A stretch of DNA of 64,000 nucleotides, from assembly GCF_026343125.1 (NCBI RefSeq), contig NZ_JAPEMB010000001.1:7507501-7571500 (forward strand), read 5' to 3'. Source of the DNA: Streptomyces sp. NBC_00094. GTDB taxonomy: Bacteria > Actinomycetota > Actinomycetes > Streptomycetales > Streptomycetaceae. Made by a program: the position numbers and the translations under genes. Positions within the stretch are counted from its first letter, which is position 1; each line of letters starts with the position of its first letter. Positions 50,218-59,049 of this stretch are shown piece after piece. The notes under the pieces are model-generated. The model ran no database searches and was not told the DNA's origin. It saw nothing but the letters and a program-made list of their open reading frames with translations.

Positions 50218-51458
50218 TTCATCCACGGGCACCCGAGGCCGCCGCCCCCGCGGCTCCCGGTTCGACCCCCGTCCGTGGTCCGATGCCGGGATACCTGGAC
50301 CACGCCAGGATCGGCCCGCTCTCCCGCCAGGCGGCCGACGCGATCGCCACGGCGGCCGCGCTGGCCACCCGCGCGGCCCCCGCCGACCTCGACCGGCTCT
50401 TCGCGCTGAGCGACGCCGCGCGGGCCTCGGCGGCCCGGCTCCTCGACGCCCGGCCGCACGAGATCGCGCTCTCCCCGTCCACCAGCAACGGTCTGTTCAC
50501 CGTGGCCGCCGGACTCCAGGGACCCGGCACCGTCCTGGTGCCCCGCGGCGAGTTCCCCGCCAACGTCTACCCGTGGCTCCGGTTCGCCGGCCGTGGCGGC
50601 CCGGACGTCCGTCTCCTCGACGCGGACGGGAAGCGGCACATCACTCCCGACCTGCTGCGCCGGAACCTCACCCCCGACGTCACCGCGCTCACGGTCAGCG
50701 CCGTCGACTCCCTCACCGGACACGTCGCACCGCTCGCGGCCCTCAAGGAGGTCCTCGGTCCCGACCGCCTCCTGATCGTCGACGCCATCCAGGGGCTCGG
50801 CGCCGTCCCGCTCGCGGCGGACGCCGCCGACGTCCTGGTCAGCGGCGGTCAGAAGTGGCTACGGGCAGGCTGGGGCGCCGCGCTGCTCCTGATCCGCGAC
50901 CGGTGCGCCGAGCGCGTGGCCCCCGGCCTCGGCGGCTGGGCCGGTGTCACGGAGCCCTTCGCGGCACGGCATCCGGCGCCGCCGCTGTCCGGGGCCGCCG
51001 CCCACCTCGCGACCAACCCGGACTTCCCGGCCGCCGCGGCCATCGGCGCGGCCGTCGACGCCCTCCTCGACCAGGGCGGCCCGGCCGCCGTGGGCGCCAG
51101 AATCAGGGCCACCCTCGCCGAGTTGCTCGACCGGGCGCGGCAGGCCGGCGCCGACGTCCTGCTGGACGGGCTCGGCCACCAGGAGCGCGCCGGCATCGGC
51201 ACCTTCCGGCTCCCCGGTCACGACCCCGTGACCGTTCACCGCACTCTCGAAGCGGCCGGTGTGATCACCACGCGCCGCGACGAGTGGATCCGCCTCTCTC
51301 CCCACGCCTCCACCCCGGCCCTCGCCGTGGACCTGTTCGCGGAGGCACTGCACACCCTCACCCACTCCACCCGGACCAGCGCCGACGACAGCACCAGCAG
51401 CGCAGCCACCAACCCTCGTACGCACGACACCCAGGAGCCGACATGTCCCACCAGCTGA
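50205..51458 (+). CDS. Class V aminotransferase (PLP-dependent, IscS/isopenicillin-N-epimerase type)
   Basis: A 417-residue fold type I PLP enzyme. The Schiff-base lysine is Lys217 in DVLVSGGQKWLRAGWGAALLLI, with the DAIQGLGAVPLAADAADVLVSGGQ strand before it. Class V members here act as aminotransferases, lyases, epimerases or cysteine desulfurases. The first gene of the sugar operon. TTG 50205 is preferred because GAGGGG lies six bases upstream and the candidate promoter excludes GTG 50151. An enzyme of this class is unusual ahead of a sugar transporter. A C-terminal Thr/Ser/Ala-rich tail ends just inside the next gene's start. Confidence 0.78.
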   Translation: MNDQIHPRAPEAAAPAAPGSTPVRGPMPGYLDHARIGPLSRQAADAIATAAALATRAAPADLDRLFALSDAARASAARLLDARPHEIALSPSTSNGLFTVAAGLQGPGTVLVPRGEFPANVYPWLRFAGRGGPDVRLLDADGKRHITPDLLRRNLTPDVTALTVSAVDSLTGHVAPLAALKEVLGPDRLLIVDAIQGLGAVPLAADAADVLVSGGQKWLRAGWGAALLLIRDRCAERVAPGLGGWAGVTEPFAARHPAPPLSGAAAHLATNPDFPAAAAIGAAVDALLDQGGPAAVGARIRATLAELLDRARQAGADVLLDGLGHQERAGIGTFRLPGHDPVTVHRTLEAAGVITTRRDEWIRLSPHASTPALAVDLFAEALHTLTHSTRTSADDSTSSAATNPRTHDTQEPTCPTS

Positions 51459-52786
51459 GCCGCCGACAGATCCTCCACCTCGCCACCGCCACCGCCGCCG
51501 GACTCGGCCTGACCGCCTGTGGCGGCAGCGGCAGCGGCGGTACGGGCGGTGCCGACGACGGTGCCGACGGCGACAGCGGCAAGATCACCGTCTGGAGCTG
51601 GACCACCGCGGCCGAGGCCCTGCGCGGCGTCGTCCCCTCCTTCGAGCGGGACAACCCCGGAATCACGGTCGACGTCCAGGACCTCGGCAACCCCGCCATC
51701 TGGGACAAGATCACCGTCGGCCTCGCCTCGGGAGGCAAGGGCCTCGCCGACGTCATGCACATCGGTGTCGACTACCTGCCCGGCTACATGGAGAAGTTCC
51801 CGCAGGGCCTCGCCGACCTGTCCAAGCTCGGCGCCGACCGGCACAAGGACGCCTTCGTCAACGGCCTGTGGCCGACCGTCATAGGCAAGGACAGAGCCGT
51901 CCACGCCCTCCCGTGGGAGGTGAACCCGCTCGGCCTGTTCTACCGCCACGACTACTTCGAGAAGGCCGACGTCGACCCCGCCTCGATCGCCAGCTGGGAC
52001 GACCTCATCGCCGCGGGACCGAAGATCCGCGCCGCCACCGGTGCCCAGCTCCTCGGCCTCGACAAGCCCGGCACGACCCAGGACATGGACTTCTTCCAGA
52101 ACCTGATGCAGCTTCAGGGCGCCTTCTACTTCGACGCCGAGGGCAAGGTCACCCTCGCCTCCGACGAGGCCGTCCAGGCCCTCACCGTCATCAAGCGGCT
52201 CAACGACGCCGGCCTGCTCGCCGACACCGCCGGCCAGGGCACCTGGAAGCGCCTCGTGGGCCAGGGCAAGCTCGCCACCGTCCCGTACCCCGCCTGGGCG
52301 ATCGAGTACCTGGCGACCAAGTTCCCCGCCCAGAGCGGCAAGTGGCGCGTCATCCAGCCGCCGGCCGCCGTGCCCGGGGGAGGCCGCAGCGCCATCGTCA
52401 ACTCCACCTTCCTGACCGTCTCCGCCACCAGCAAGCGCCGCAAGGCCGCCTGGCGATTCGTCGAGTACGCGCTCACCAAGCCGGCCGAGATCAACCGGAT
52501 GTTCGCCTCCGGCGGCGTCTTCCCCGCCCTCAAGGGTGCTTACGCCGACCCGAAGTTCAGCGCGCCCCACCCCTTCTACGGTGGCCAGAAGGTGCTGCGG
52601 TCCTTCGTCGACTCGCTCGAATCCGGCGCCGGCGCGACCAACTTCACCGGCGACTACAGCCGCGCCCTCAAGCTCGCCAGTGACGCCCAGAGCCAGGTGC
52701 TGATCAAGGGCGCCGACCCGGCCGAGGCACTCAAGGCCGCGGCCAAGCAGCTCGCCCAGCAGACCGGTCGGCAGCAGGCGGCCTGA
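51443..52786 (+). CDS. Carbohydrate ABC transporter substrate-binding lipoprotein
   Basis: A 447-residue extracytoplasmic sugar receptor of the CUT1 class. An SRRQ twin-Arg leader ends at the lipobox LTAC (Cys26), so it is anchored by lipid. The mature part starts KITVWSWTTAAEALRGVVPSFERDNPGITVDVQDLG and carries VHALPWEVNPLGLFYRHDYFEKADVDP, as is usual for maltose/galactoside-type binding proteins. CAGGAG lies ahead of the ATG at 51443, which overlaps the aminotransferase end by 16 bases. Confidence 0.9.
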   Translation: MSHQLSRRQILHLATATAAGLGLTACGGSGSGGTGGADDGADGDSGKITVWSWTTAAEALRGVVPSFERDNPGITVDVQDLGNPAIWDKITVGLASGGKGLADVMHIGVDYLPGYMEKFPQGLADLSKLGADRHKDAFVNGLWPTVIGKDRAVHALPWEVNPLGLFYRHDYFEKADVDPASIASWDDLIAAGPKIRAATGAQLLGLDKPGTTQDMDFFQNLMQLQGAFYFDAEGKVTLASDEAVQALTVIKRLNDAGLLADTAGQGTWKRLVGQGKLATVPYPAWAIEYLATKFPAQSGKWRVIQPPAAVPGGGRSAIVNSTFLTVSATSKRRKAAWRFVEYALTKPAEINRMFASGGVFPALKGAYADPKFSAPHPFYGGQKVLRSFVDSLESGAGATNFTGDYSRALKLASDAQSQVLIKGADPAEALKAAAKQLAQQTGRQQAA

Positions 52787-52788
52787 TC

Positions 52789-53769
52789 ATGTCCCTCGCC
52801 CCGTCCGAACGCGCTCCCGCCTCCGGGACCGCGACCGCCACCGCGACCGGCACTCCCGCCGGTCGCGGCACCCCCCGGCGCACCGACCGTGCCCGCCCGG
52901 GCCGACGCCGCCTGCTGACGCGGGAGTCCGTCCCGTACCTGCTGATCATGCCCGCCGTCCTGGGCTTCGCGATCTTCAAGGCGTACCCGATCGCCGCCTC
53001 GTTCTGGATCAGCCTCACCACCGGAAACGGCGACGCCCGGCAGTTCACCGGGCTCGCCAACTACCGGCGCCTCCTCGACGACCCGCTGTTCTGGACGGCG
53101 CTGAAGAACACCGCGCTGATCCTCGTCGTCCAGGTCCCGCTCATGCTCGGCCTCGCCCTGCTCGTCGCGCTCGGCCTCAACTCCACCAAGGTCTGGCTGC
53201 GCCCGCTCTGGCGACTCGGCGTCTTCGTGCCGTCGCTGACCGGTCTCGTCGCCGCCGGCGTGATGTTCTCCGTGATCCTCAACCGCGACGCCGGCCTGCT
53301 GAACTGGGTCCTCTCGCTCTTCGGCGTCGACCGGGTGAACTGGCTCGGCAGCACCTTCTGGGCCCGCGTCGGCGTCGTCCTCGTCATCACCTGGCACTAC
53401 ACCGGCTACAACGCGGTGATGTACCTCGCCGGCCTCCAGGGCATCCCCAAGGAGCTGTACGAGGCCGCCATGGTCGACGGCGCCGGACCGATCCGCCGGT
53501 TCGTCTCCATCACGCTGCCCCAGCTGCGGCCGATCCTCCTCCTCACCGTGGTGCTCTCCACCATCGGCACCCTGCAGCTCTTCGACGAGCCGTACGTCCT
53601 CACCGGCGGCGGCCCCGACAACGCCACCCTCACGGTCACCATGTACCTCTACAACAACGGCTTCAAGTACTTCGACTTCGGCTACGCCTCGGCCCTCGCC
53701 TACGCGCTCGCGCTGATCGTGTCCGTCCTCGGCATCCTGCAGGTCCGCCTGATGGGAGAACGCCGATGA
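52789..53769 (+). CDS. Carbohydrate ABC transporter permease (CUT1, MalF-like)
   Basis: A 326-residue membrane subunit. After a Thr/Ala/Gly-rich N-terminal tail of about 45 residues, six hydrophobic helices follow. The EAA loop reads KELYEAAMVDGAGPIRRFVSITLPQLRPILLL, the site that contacts the ATPase. The ATPase itself (MsiK-type) is not in the operon; Streptomyces CUT1 systems commonly share one elsewhere. The ATG at 52789 follows the binding-protein stop by two bases, and its stop overlaps the next ATG. Confidence 0.92.
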   Translation: MSLAPSERAPASGTATATATGTPAGRGTPRRTDRARPGRRRLLTRESVPYLLIMPAVLGFAIFKAYPIAASFWISLTTGNGDARQFTGLANYRRLLDDPLFWTALKNTALILVVQVPLMLGLALLVALGLNSTKVWLRPLWRLGVFVPSLTGLVAAGVMFSVILNRDAGLLNWVLSLFGVDRVNWLGSTFWARVGVVLVITWHYTGYNAVMYLAGLQGIPKELYEAAMVDGAGPIRRFVSITLPQLRPILLLTVVLSTIGTLQLFDEPYVLTGGGPDNATLTVTMYLYNNGFKYFDFGYASALAYALALIVSVLGILQVRLMGERR

Positions 53770-54581
53770 AGACGCGAGGCCCCCTGCTCACCCTGCTGCT
53801 CGCGGGCGCCTTCGGGCTCTGCGTCGGCCCCTTCTACTGGCTCGCCATGGCCGCCACCCAGGACGACAAGGACGTCTTCTCCTGGCCGCCGAAGCTGCTC
53901 CCCGGCGGCCACCTCATGGACAACCTCCAAGGGCTCCAGGAGTCGATCGGACTCACCCGCGTCCTCCTCAACACCATCCTGGTGGCCGGACTCCAGACCG
54001 TCGGCGCGGTCGTCGTCTCCGTCCTCGCCGGCTACGCCTTCGCCAAGTTCGACTTCCGCGGACGCAACCTGTTCTTCGTCCTGCTGCTCAGCACCCTGGT
54101 CATCCCCGACACGGTGATGCTGATCCCGATCTTCCAGATGATGATGGACCTGGGCCTGATCGACTCCTACGAGTCCGTCATCCTGCCCGGCCTGGTCACC
54201 CCGTTCGGCATCTTCCTGATGCGGCAGGCCCTGCGGTCCATGCCCGACGAACTCCTCGACGCCGCCCGCGTCGACGGCGCCGGCGAACTGCGGGTGCTGT
54301 GGAAGATCGTCATCCCGGTCAACCGGCCGATCATCGCGGCGCTCGCGCTGTTCGTCTTCCTCGGCGGCTGGAACCAGTTCGTCTGGCCGCTGATCGCGCT
54401 GCGCAGCCCCGAGATGTACACACTGCCCGTCGCCACCGCCACCCTGCAGGGCCTGTCGACGACCAACTACGCCCAGGTCCTGCTCGCCAGCGCCATCGCC
54501 GCCATCCCCGTGATGGCCCTCTTCCTCGTCCTGCAACGCCAGTTCATCTCCGGCCTGCTGGCCGGGGCCACCAAGGAGTGA
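53766..54581 (+). CDS. Carbohydrate ABC transporter permease (CUT1, MalG-like)
   Basis: The second membrane subunit, 271 residues. About six helices are present, with the EAA loop in PDELLDAARVDGAGELRVLWKIVIPVNRPIIAA. LVIPDTVMLIPIFQMMMDLGLIDSYESVILPGLVTPFGIFLMRQAL is the usual MalG/LacG region. The ATG at 53766 overlaps the MalF-like stop (ATGA). AAGGAG at its 3' end also serves as the ribosome binding site of the following glycosidase. Confidence 0.92.
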   Translation: MKTRGPLLTLLLAGAFGLCVGPFYWLAMAATQDDKDVFSWPPKLLPGGHLMDNLQGLQESIGLTRVLLNTILVAGLQTVGAVVVSVLAGYAFAKFDFRGRNLFFVLLLSTLVIPDTVMLIPIFQMMMDLGLIDSYESVILPGLVTPFGIFLMRQALRSMPDELLDAARVDGAGELRVLWKIVIPVNRPIIAALALFVFLGGWNQFVWPLIALRSPEMYTLPVATATLQGLSTTNYAQVLLASAIAAIPVMALFLVLQRQFISGLLAGATKE

Positions 54582-54586
54582 CCACC

Positions 54587-56470
54587 GTGACCACCGCACC
54601 ACCGAACGCCACTCCCGAGGACGCGGAGGGCGACACCGCTCCGCAGCCGCCCGTCCCCGCCTGGCGTCCCAACGCGGCGGCCGAGGACGTCCCCGGCACC
54701 GTCGTCCACCGGCAGCTCCCCACCGGTCTGCTCCACTCCACCGGCACCCCGCTCACCGTCCATCTCACCGGGCTCGGCGGCGACGCGTGGGAGTCCACCG
54801 TCACCCAGGTCGACCACGGGGTGGTCCTGATCGAGGTCACCGCGACGGACGCGGTCACCCTCCGCGCCGAATGGCGCGTCCCCTGCGTCGGGGCCACCGC
54901 CTACTGGACTCCGGACACCAACGCCTCCCACTGGCTGCCGCAGTCCTGGATCGTCCCCCGGACCGTGTCGCTGGCCCTGGGCGCCCCCGTCGCCAGCCTG
55001 GTCGGCACCCAGGACCGCGCCCTGTGCACCGCCGCCGCGGGCGAGACGGCCGCGCCGGTACGCGTCGGCGCCGGCGTGGTGGAGGAGAGCGGCGAGTTCG
55101 CCTTCACCGTCGAGCAGGAACTCACCCCGGACGGGGCGCCGTTGCGGCTGCGCATCGACCTCAGCGGCCGCCACTTCGCCACCACCCTGCAGGCCGTCAG
55201 CGACTGGTGGGGCGAGGGACAGCGGCATCCCGGCGTCGCCCCCGCCGCGCGGATGCCCGCGTACTCCACGTGGTACAGCCTCCACCAGAACGTCGACGCC
55301 GCCGTCGTCGAACGCCAGGCCGCCCTCTCCGCCGACCTCGGCATCGAGAGCATCATCGTCGACGACGGCTGGCAGACCGCCGACCGCACCCGCGGCTACG
55401 GCCACTGCGGCGACTGGGAGCCCAACACGGCGGCCTTCCCCGACCTCGCGGCACACGTCGCCGAGGTCCACCGGCTCGGTCTCGCCTACCTCCTCTGGTA
55501 CGCGGTGCCCTTCATCGGCCGGCACAACGACGCCTGGGACCGCTTCAAGGGCATGACCCTGCGCGAGGTGTCGCAGCTGGACGCGGCGGTGCTCGACCCC
55601 CGCCACCCCGAGGTCCGCTCCTACCTGATCGAGAAGATCTCCCGCGCCGTCGAGGAGTGGGACATGGACGGGGTGAAGCTCGACTTCATCGACCTCTTCG
55701 CCGTCGCCGACGTGCCGCCCGCGCCCGCCGGCGCGGACCACGACACCGTCCACGAAGGCGTACGCCGGCTCCTCGCGGACCTCGACGCCCGACTGCGCCG
55801 CACCCGGCCCGACGTGATCGTCGAGCACCGCCAGCCGTACGTCAGCCCCGGCCTCCGGCCGTACGCCACGATGGTCCGCACCGTCGACTGCCCGCTCAGC
55901 CTCGCCGAGAACCGCCAGCGCATCGTCGACTGCCGGCTCACCGCCGGCCCGCTCGCCGTCCACGCCGACATGATCATGTGGAACGCCGCCGAGACGCCCG
56001 AGTCCGTCGCCGTCCACCTCGTCAACGCCCTGTTCTCGGTGCCGCAGATCTCCGTCGACCTCACCACCCAGACCCCCGGACAGCTCGCCACCCTGCGCTT
56101 CTGGCTCGGTGTCTTCCGCCGGTACGCCGACGTCCTCCAGCTCGGCTCCCTGGAGCCCGCGCGCCCGGACCTCGGCTACCCCCTGGTCCGCGCCGGCGAC
56201 GGCCGCACCACCGTGGTCGCCCGCTACGCGCCGCTGCCCGTCGCCCTCCCGGACCGGGACGCATCCGCCGGTCAGGAGACCGTGCTCGTCGCCAACGCGG
56301 ACGCCGACCCCGTCGTGCTCCTGACGACCACGCGGCCGGAGCAGGCCCTCGCCCGCGTCCAGGACTGTCGTGGTGAGATCCTGTCCGAGACCGTTCTCGA
56401 CCTCGTCGCCGGGGTGAACCCGGTGACCGTGCCGACCGGTGGCCTGCTCACCTTGACCCGCGAGCACTGA
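54587..56470 (+). CDS. GH36-type alpha-galactosidase
   Basis: A 627-residue cytoplasmic retaining glycosidase (no leader) that should hydrolyse an alpha-galactoside delivered by the transporter. An N-terminal beta-sandwich (about 1-215) leads to the TIM barrel: YSTWYSLHQNVDAAVVERQAALSADLGIESIIVDDGWQTAD, GDWEPNTAAFPDLAAHVAEVHRLGLAYLLWYAVP and the nucleophile Asp366 in MDGVKLDFID. The acid-base region is VRTVDCPLSLAENRQRIVDCR. GTG 54587 is used, with AAGGAG eight bases upstream. The exact sugar could differ from raffinose or melibiose, since motifs diverge slightly from classic alpha-galactosidases. Confidence 0.82.
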   Translation: MTTAPPNATPEDAEGDTAPQPPVPAWRPNAAAEDVPGTVVHRQLPTGLLHSTGTPLTVHLTGLGGDAWESTVTQVDHGVVLIEVTATDAVTLRAEWRVPCVGATAYWTPDTNASHWLPQSWIVPRTVSLALGAPVASLVGTQDRALCTAAAGETAAPVRVGAGVVEESGEFAFTVEQELTPDGAPLRLRIDLSGRHFATTLQAVSDWWGEGQRHPGVAPAARMPAYSTWYSLHQNVDAAVVERQAALSADLGIESIIVDDGWQTADRTRGYGHCGDWEPNTAAFPDLAAHVAEVHRLGLAYLLWYAVPFIGRHNDAWDRFKGMTLREVSQLDAAVLDPRHPEVRSYLIEKISRAVEEWDMDGVKLDFIDLFAVADVPPAPAGADHDTVHEGVRRLLADLDARLRRTRPDVIVEHRQPYVSPGLRPYATMVRTVDCPLSLAENRQRIVDCRLTAGPLAVHADMIMWNAAETPESVAVHLVNALFSVPQISVDLTTQTPGQLATLRFWLGVFRRYADVLQLGSLEPARPDLGYPLVRAGDGRTTVVARYAPLPVALPDRDASAGQETVLVANADADPVVLLTTTRPEQALARVQDCRGEILSETVLDLVAGVNPVTVPTGGLLTLTREH

Positions 56471-56536
56471 CCCACGGGGGGCTGGGGGCGGCCGCCCGCC
56501 GCCCGCAGCCCGCCGACCACCGCACACAGAGGAACG

Positions 56537-57565
56537 ATGACCGCTCGACAGGTGACCATCGAGGACGTCGCACGGACGGCGGGCGTCTCCCGCCAGACCG
56601 TCTCGAACGCCCTCAACGCCCCCCACCGGCTGCGCGCCACCACCCTCGCCCGGGTCACCGCCGCCATCGACGAACTCGGTTACCAGCCCGACCAGTCCGC
56701 CCGCAGCCTGCGCACCGGCACCCGCAAGGTCATCGGCTACCCCGCGCCCGCCGACAACCCCGCCGACCCCAACCCCCTGATGGGCGGCTTCCTCCAGGCG
56801 CTGGTGAGCGCCGCCGACGCCGTCGGCCACCGCATCCTGCTCTTCCGCTGCGACCCCGAGCAGGGCGCCGGAGCGGTCGCCAAGTCCTTCAACGGCCTGA
56901 TCGCGGCCCGCCAGGTCGACGGGTTCGTCCTCTCCGACGTCATCCACGACGACCCCCGGGTCGAGGTGCTCGCCGAGGCCGGATTCCCCTTCGCCGCCTT
57001 CGGCCGCACCGCCCCCGGCCGCCCGCAGAACTGGGTCGACATCGACTCGGCCGCCGCGACCGCCGCCCTGGTCCGTCTCCTGCTCGACCAGGGCCACCGC
57101 CGGATCTGCTACGTCAACTCCGCGGCCTCCCTGCCCTGGCTCGCCGACCGCAGGGCAGGCCTGCTGCAGGCCGCGGCCGCCGCGCCCGACGGCGCCTTCG
57201 AGGTCGGCGTCCCCGACGACGACCCGGCCGCGCTCTCCCACGCCGTGCAGCGCCTGCTCGCAGGACCCGACCGGCCGACGGCCCTGGTCTGCGCGAACGA
57301 CTGGCTCGCCCTGACCGCGTACCAGGCCGTCCGCGCGGCGGGCCTCACCGTCGGCGCCGACGTGGCCGTCACCGGCTTCAACGACATGCCGCTCTGTACG
57401 GTGCTCCAGCCCGCCCTCACCAGCGTGCGCCTGCCGCTGTCCGGCATCGCCCACGCGCTCGTGGACCGGCTGATCGCCGCCGTGGAGGACCCGGCCGCCG
57501 CCCCGTCGAGCGGGCTGCTGCTTCCGGCGGAGCCGGTCGTACGGGACAGCACGCCCGGGCGGTAG
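56537..57565 (+). CDS. LacI family transcriptional repressor
   Basis: A 342-residue repressor that should control the sugar operon. The HTH is VTIEDVARTAGVSRQTVSNALNAPHRLRATTLARVTAAIDELGYQPDQSARSLRTG (residues about 5-60), and the periplasmic-binding-like effector domain follows (GFVLSDVIHDDPRVEVLAEAGFPFAAFG, then ALVCANDWLALTAYQAVRAAGLTVGADVAVTGFNDMPLC). It is the last gene of the operon, 66 bases after the glycosidase. GAGGAAC precedes the ATG. Its likely target is the TTTGAACGATCAAA site at the operon start. Confidence 0.92.
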   Translation: MTARQVTIEDVARTAGVSRQTVSNALNAPHRLRATTLARVTAAIDELGYQPDQSARSLRTGTRKVIGYPAPADNPADPNPLMGGFLQALVSAADAVGHRILLFRCDPEQGAGAVAKSFNGLIAARQVDGFVLSDVIHDDPRVEVLAEAGFPFAAFGRTAPGRPQNWVDIDSAAATAALVRLLLDQGHRRICYVNSAASLPWLADRRAGLLQAAAAAPDGAFEVGVPDDDPAALSHAVQRLLAGPDRPTALVCANDWLALTAYQAVRAAGLTVGADVAVTGFNDMPLCTVLQPALTSVRLPLSGIAHALVDRLIAAVEDPAAAPSSGLLLPAEPVVRDSTPGR

Positions 57566-57624
57566 GCGCCTGCCCCGGGGGATGGGGGAAGGTCCTCCTC
57601 GGGAACGCCCTCCTCCGGAAGGCC

Positions 57625-58416
57625 CTACTCGGGCGTGGTCCGGCCGGTGGGGACGCGGTAGAACGCGGCGGCGTTGTCCCACAGCACGGCGTCGAGGTGC
57701 TCCTCGCCGACGGTTCCGGCGACCAGGGCGAGGTCGTCGTCCGCGAACGGGCGGCGGGCACGGGTGGAGGGCAGATCGGTGCCGGCCATGAGGGCGGTGG
57801 GGTCGGTCCTCATGATCGCGGCCATGGCCTCGGCGGGATCGAGGTCGACACGGCCGAAGCCGGTGGCCTTGACCTTGACGCCCCGCTCGACCAGGGCCAG
57901 CAGCGGGGGGAGTCCGTCCCGGTGCAGGCCGAGGTGGTCGACGGCGACGGCGGGCAGCGCGGCCAGGGTGGAGGCCAGCTCGGGCAGGTCTCGGGCGTCG
58001 ACGTAGAGCTCGGCGTGCCAGCCGGCGACATCGTGGACGCGGCGGGCGAGACGGTCCAGCTGGTCGAGCGTGGCCGAGCCGCCGCGGCGCACGTTGAAGC
58101 GCACCGCGCGGACCCCCGCGGCGTCGAGACGGGTGATCTCCTCGTCCGTCACGCCGGCCGGCACCTGGGTGACGCCGACGAAGGAGGGGCCGAGCGCGGC
58201 CAGGGCGGCACACAGGTAGCCCTGGTCGAACCCCTGGAAGGAACCCGAGACCACCGCGCCGCCACGGACGCGCAGGCCGGCGACGCGCTCGCGGTACTGC
58301 GCCACCGTGAAGGCGGGCGGCAGATAGCCGTCGTTCTCGACCAGCGGGAAGCGTGGGTCGACGATGTGCAGGTGGGCGTCGAAGAGCGGACGTGGCAGAG
58401 GTACACGCTCGTTCAC
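57625..58416 (-). CDS. Amidohydrolase family protein (COG3618-type lactonase-like)
   Basis: A 263-residue TIM-barrel hydrolase of the COG3618 branch, which includes L-fuconolactonase, sulfomuconolactone hydrolase and the 2-pyrone-4,6-dicarboxylate lactonase LigI. It starts PLFDAHLHIVDPRFPL with the HxH metal motif, and the barrel has AVDHLGLHRDGLPP and ALMAGTDLPSTRARRP with the late Asp. It is convergent with the LacI gene, so it sits at the end of the sugar locus on the other strand. A sugar lactonase is plausible; a ring-cleavage lactonase from aromatic catabolism is an alternative. GAGGAG precedes the GTG at 58416. Confidence 0.8.
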   Translation of the reverse strand: MNERVPLPRPLFDAHLHIVDPRFPLVENDGYLPPAFTVAQYRERVAGLRVRGGAVVSGSFQGFDQGYLCAALAALGPSFVGVTQVPAGVTDEEITRLDAAGVRAVRFNVRRGGSATLDQLDRLARRVHDVAGWHAELYVDARDLPELASTLAALPAVAVDHLGLHRDGLPPLLALVERGVKVKATGFGRVDLDPAEAMAAIMRTDPTALMAGTDLPSTRARRPFADDDLALVAGTVGEEHLDAVLWDNAAAFYRVPTGRTTPE

Positions 58417-58503
58417 GTGGGGGACTCCTCGGTGGTCGGGGCTCCGGCCCGCCCGGTCCGTCGGTCGAGCTTCCTGAACGGAGGATTCCCGCTGACCAGC
58501 GTT

Positions 58504-58518
58504 TTGACACGAATTCGT
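58504..58518 (+). promoter_or_regulatory. TTGACA and palindrome upstream of the DUF3040 gene
   Basis: TTGACA (58504-58509) runs straight into the 10-bp palindrome ACGAATTCGT (58509-58518), about 55 bases before the DUF3040 ATG and 90 bases from the divergent amidohydrolase start. A -35 with an overlapping operator is the simplest reading; no good -10 follows at 17 bases. Confidence 0.35.
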
Positions 58519-58573
58519 ACGGAAGTCGCCGAGTGGGGGGAGACTGGGAACGGGGCACGGGAGGAGGCATCCG

Positions 58574-58918
58574 ATGGAAGAGGTCCGACTCTCGGCGCGC
58601 GAGCGGCGCGCCCTCGCGGAGATCGAGGAACAGCTGGACCGGGACGAGCCGCTCGCGGAGCGACTGCGCACGATGCGTAACGGCCCGGGTCTCTCCGCGC
58701 CGTCGCTCTCCGGAGGGCGACGGCGACTGCCCGTGCTCGGGGTCGCCGTGCTCGGCGTCATGGCTCTCGCGCTGCTCGTCCTCGCCGTGGCCACCGAGGT
58801 ACCGGCGCTGATCTGGGCCTTCGCGGCCGTGTGGGTCCTGACCCTGGTCGGCCTGCTGGGCCTGGTCGTGCGCTGGTCGCGGCGCCGGGCGCGCAACGGC
58901 CCCGCCCGGGAGCCGTGA
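58574..58918 (+). CDS. DUF3040 domain membrane protein
   Basis: A 114-residue small membrane protein of the actinobacterial DUF3040 family, whose function is unknown. The N-terminal LSARERRALAEIEEQLDRDEPLAERLRTM is the family hallmark. Two membrane helices follow (VLGVAVLGVMALALLVLAVATEVP and IWAFAAVWVLTLVGLLGLVVRW) and a short basic tail. GGAGGA lies upstream of the ATG at 58574. It precedes the kinase-MFS gene by 131 bases on the same strand. Confidence 0.88.
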   Translation: MEEVRLSARERRALAEIEEQLDRDEPLAERLRTMRNGPGLSAPSLSGGRRRLPVLGVAVLGVMALALLVLAVATEVPALIWAFAAVWVLTLVGLLGLVVRWSRRRARNGPAREP

Positions 58919-59049
58919 CCCCGATTGACCAGGGAGACGGCCGCTCCGGCTCCCCTCGCCGGAGGCTTCTTTCCGAGGCGTACGGCATCGCCCCCGCCGG
59001 TCGGCCGATACGGCCCGTGCGCGGCGGCGGAGTCAACTAAGTTACCGAC

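Noticed and set aside
54467-58570. A 1367-residue open frame on the minus strand
   Set aside because: It runs antisense across the GH36, LacI and amidohydrolase genes and reads as an Arg/Gly/Ala-rich shadow; the real genes there have complete domains.
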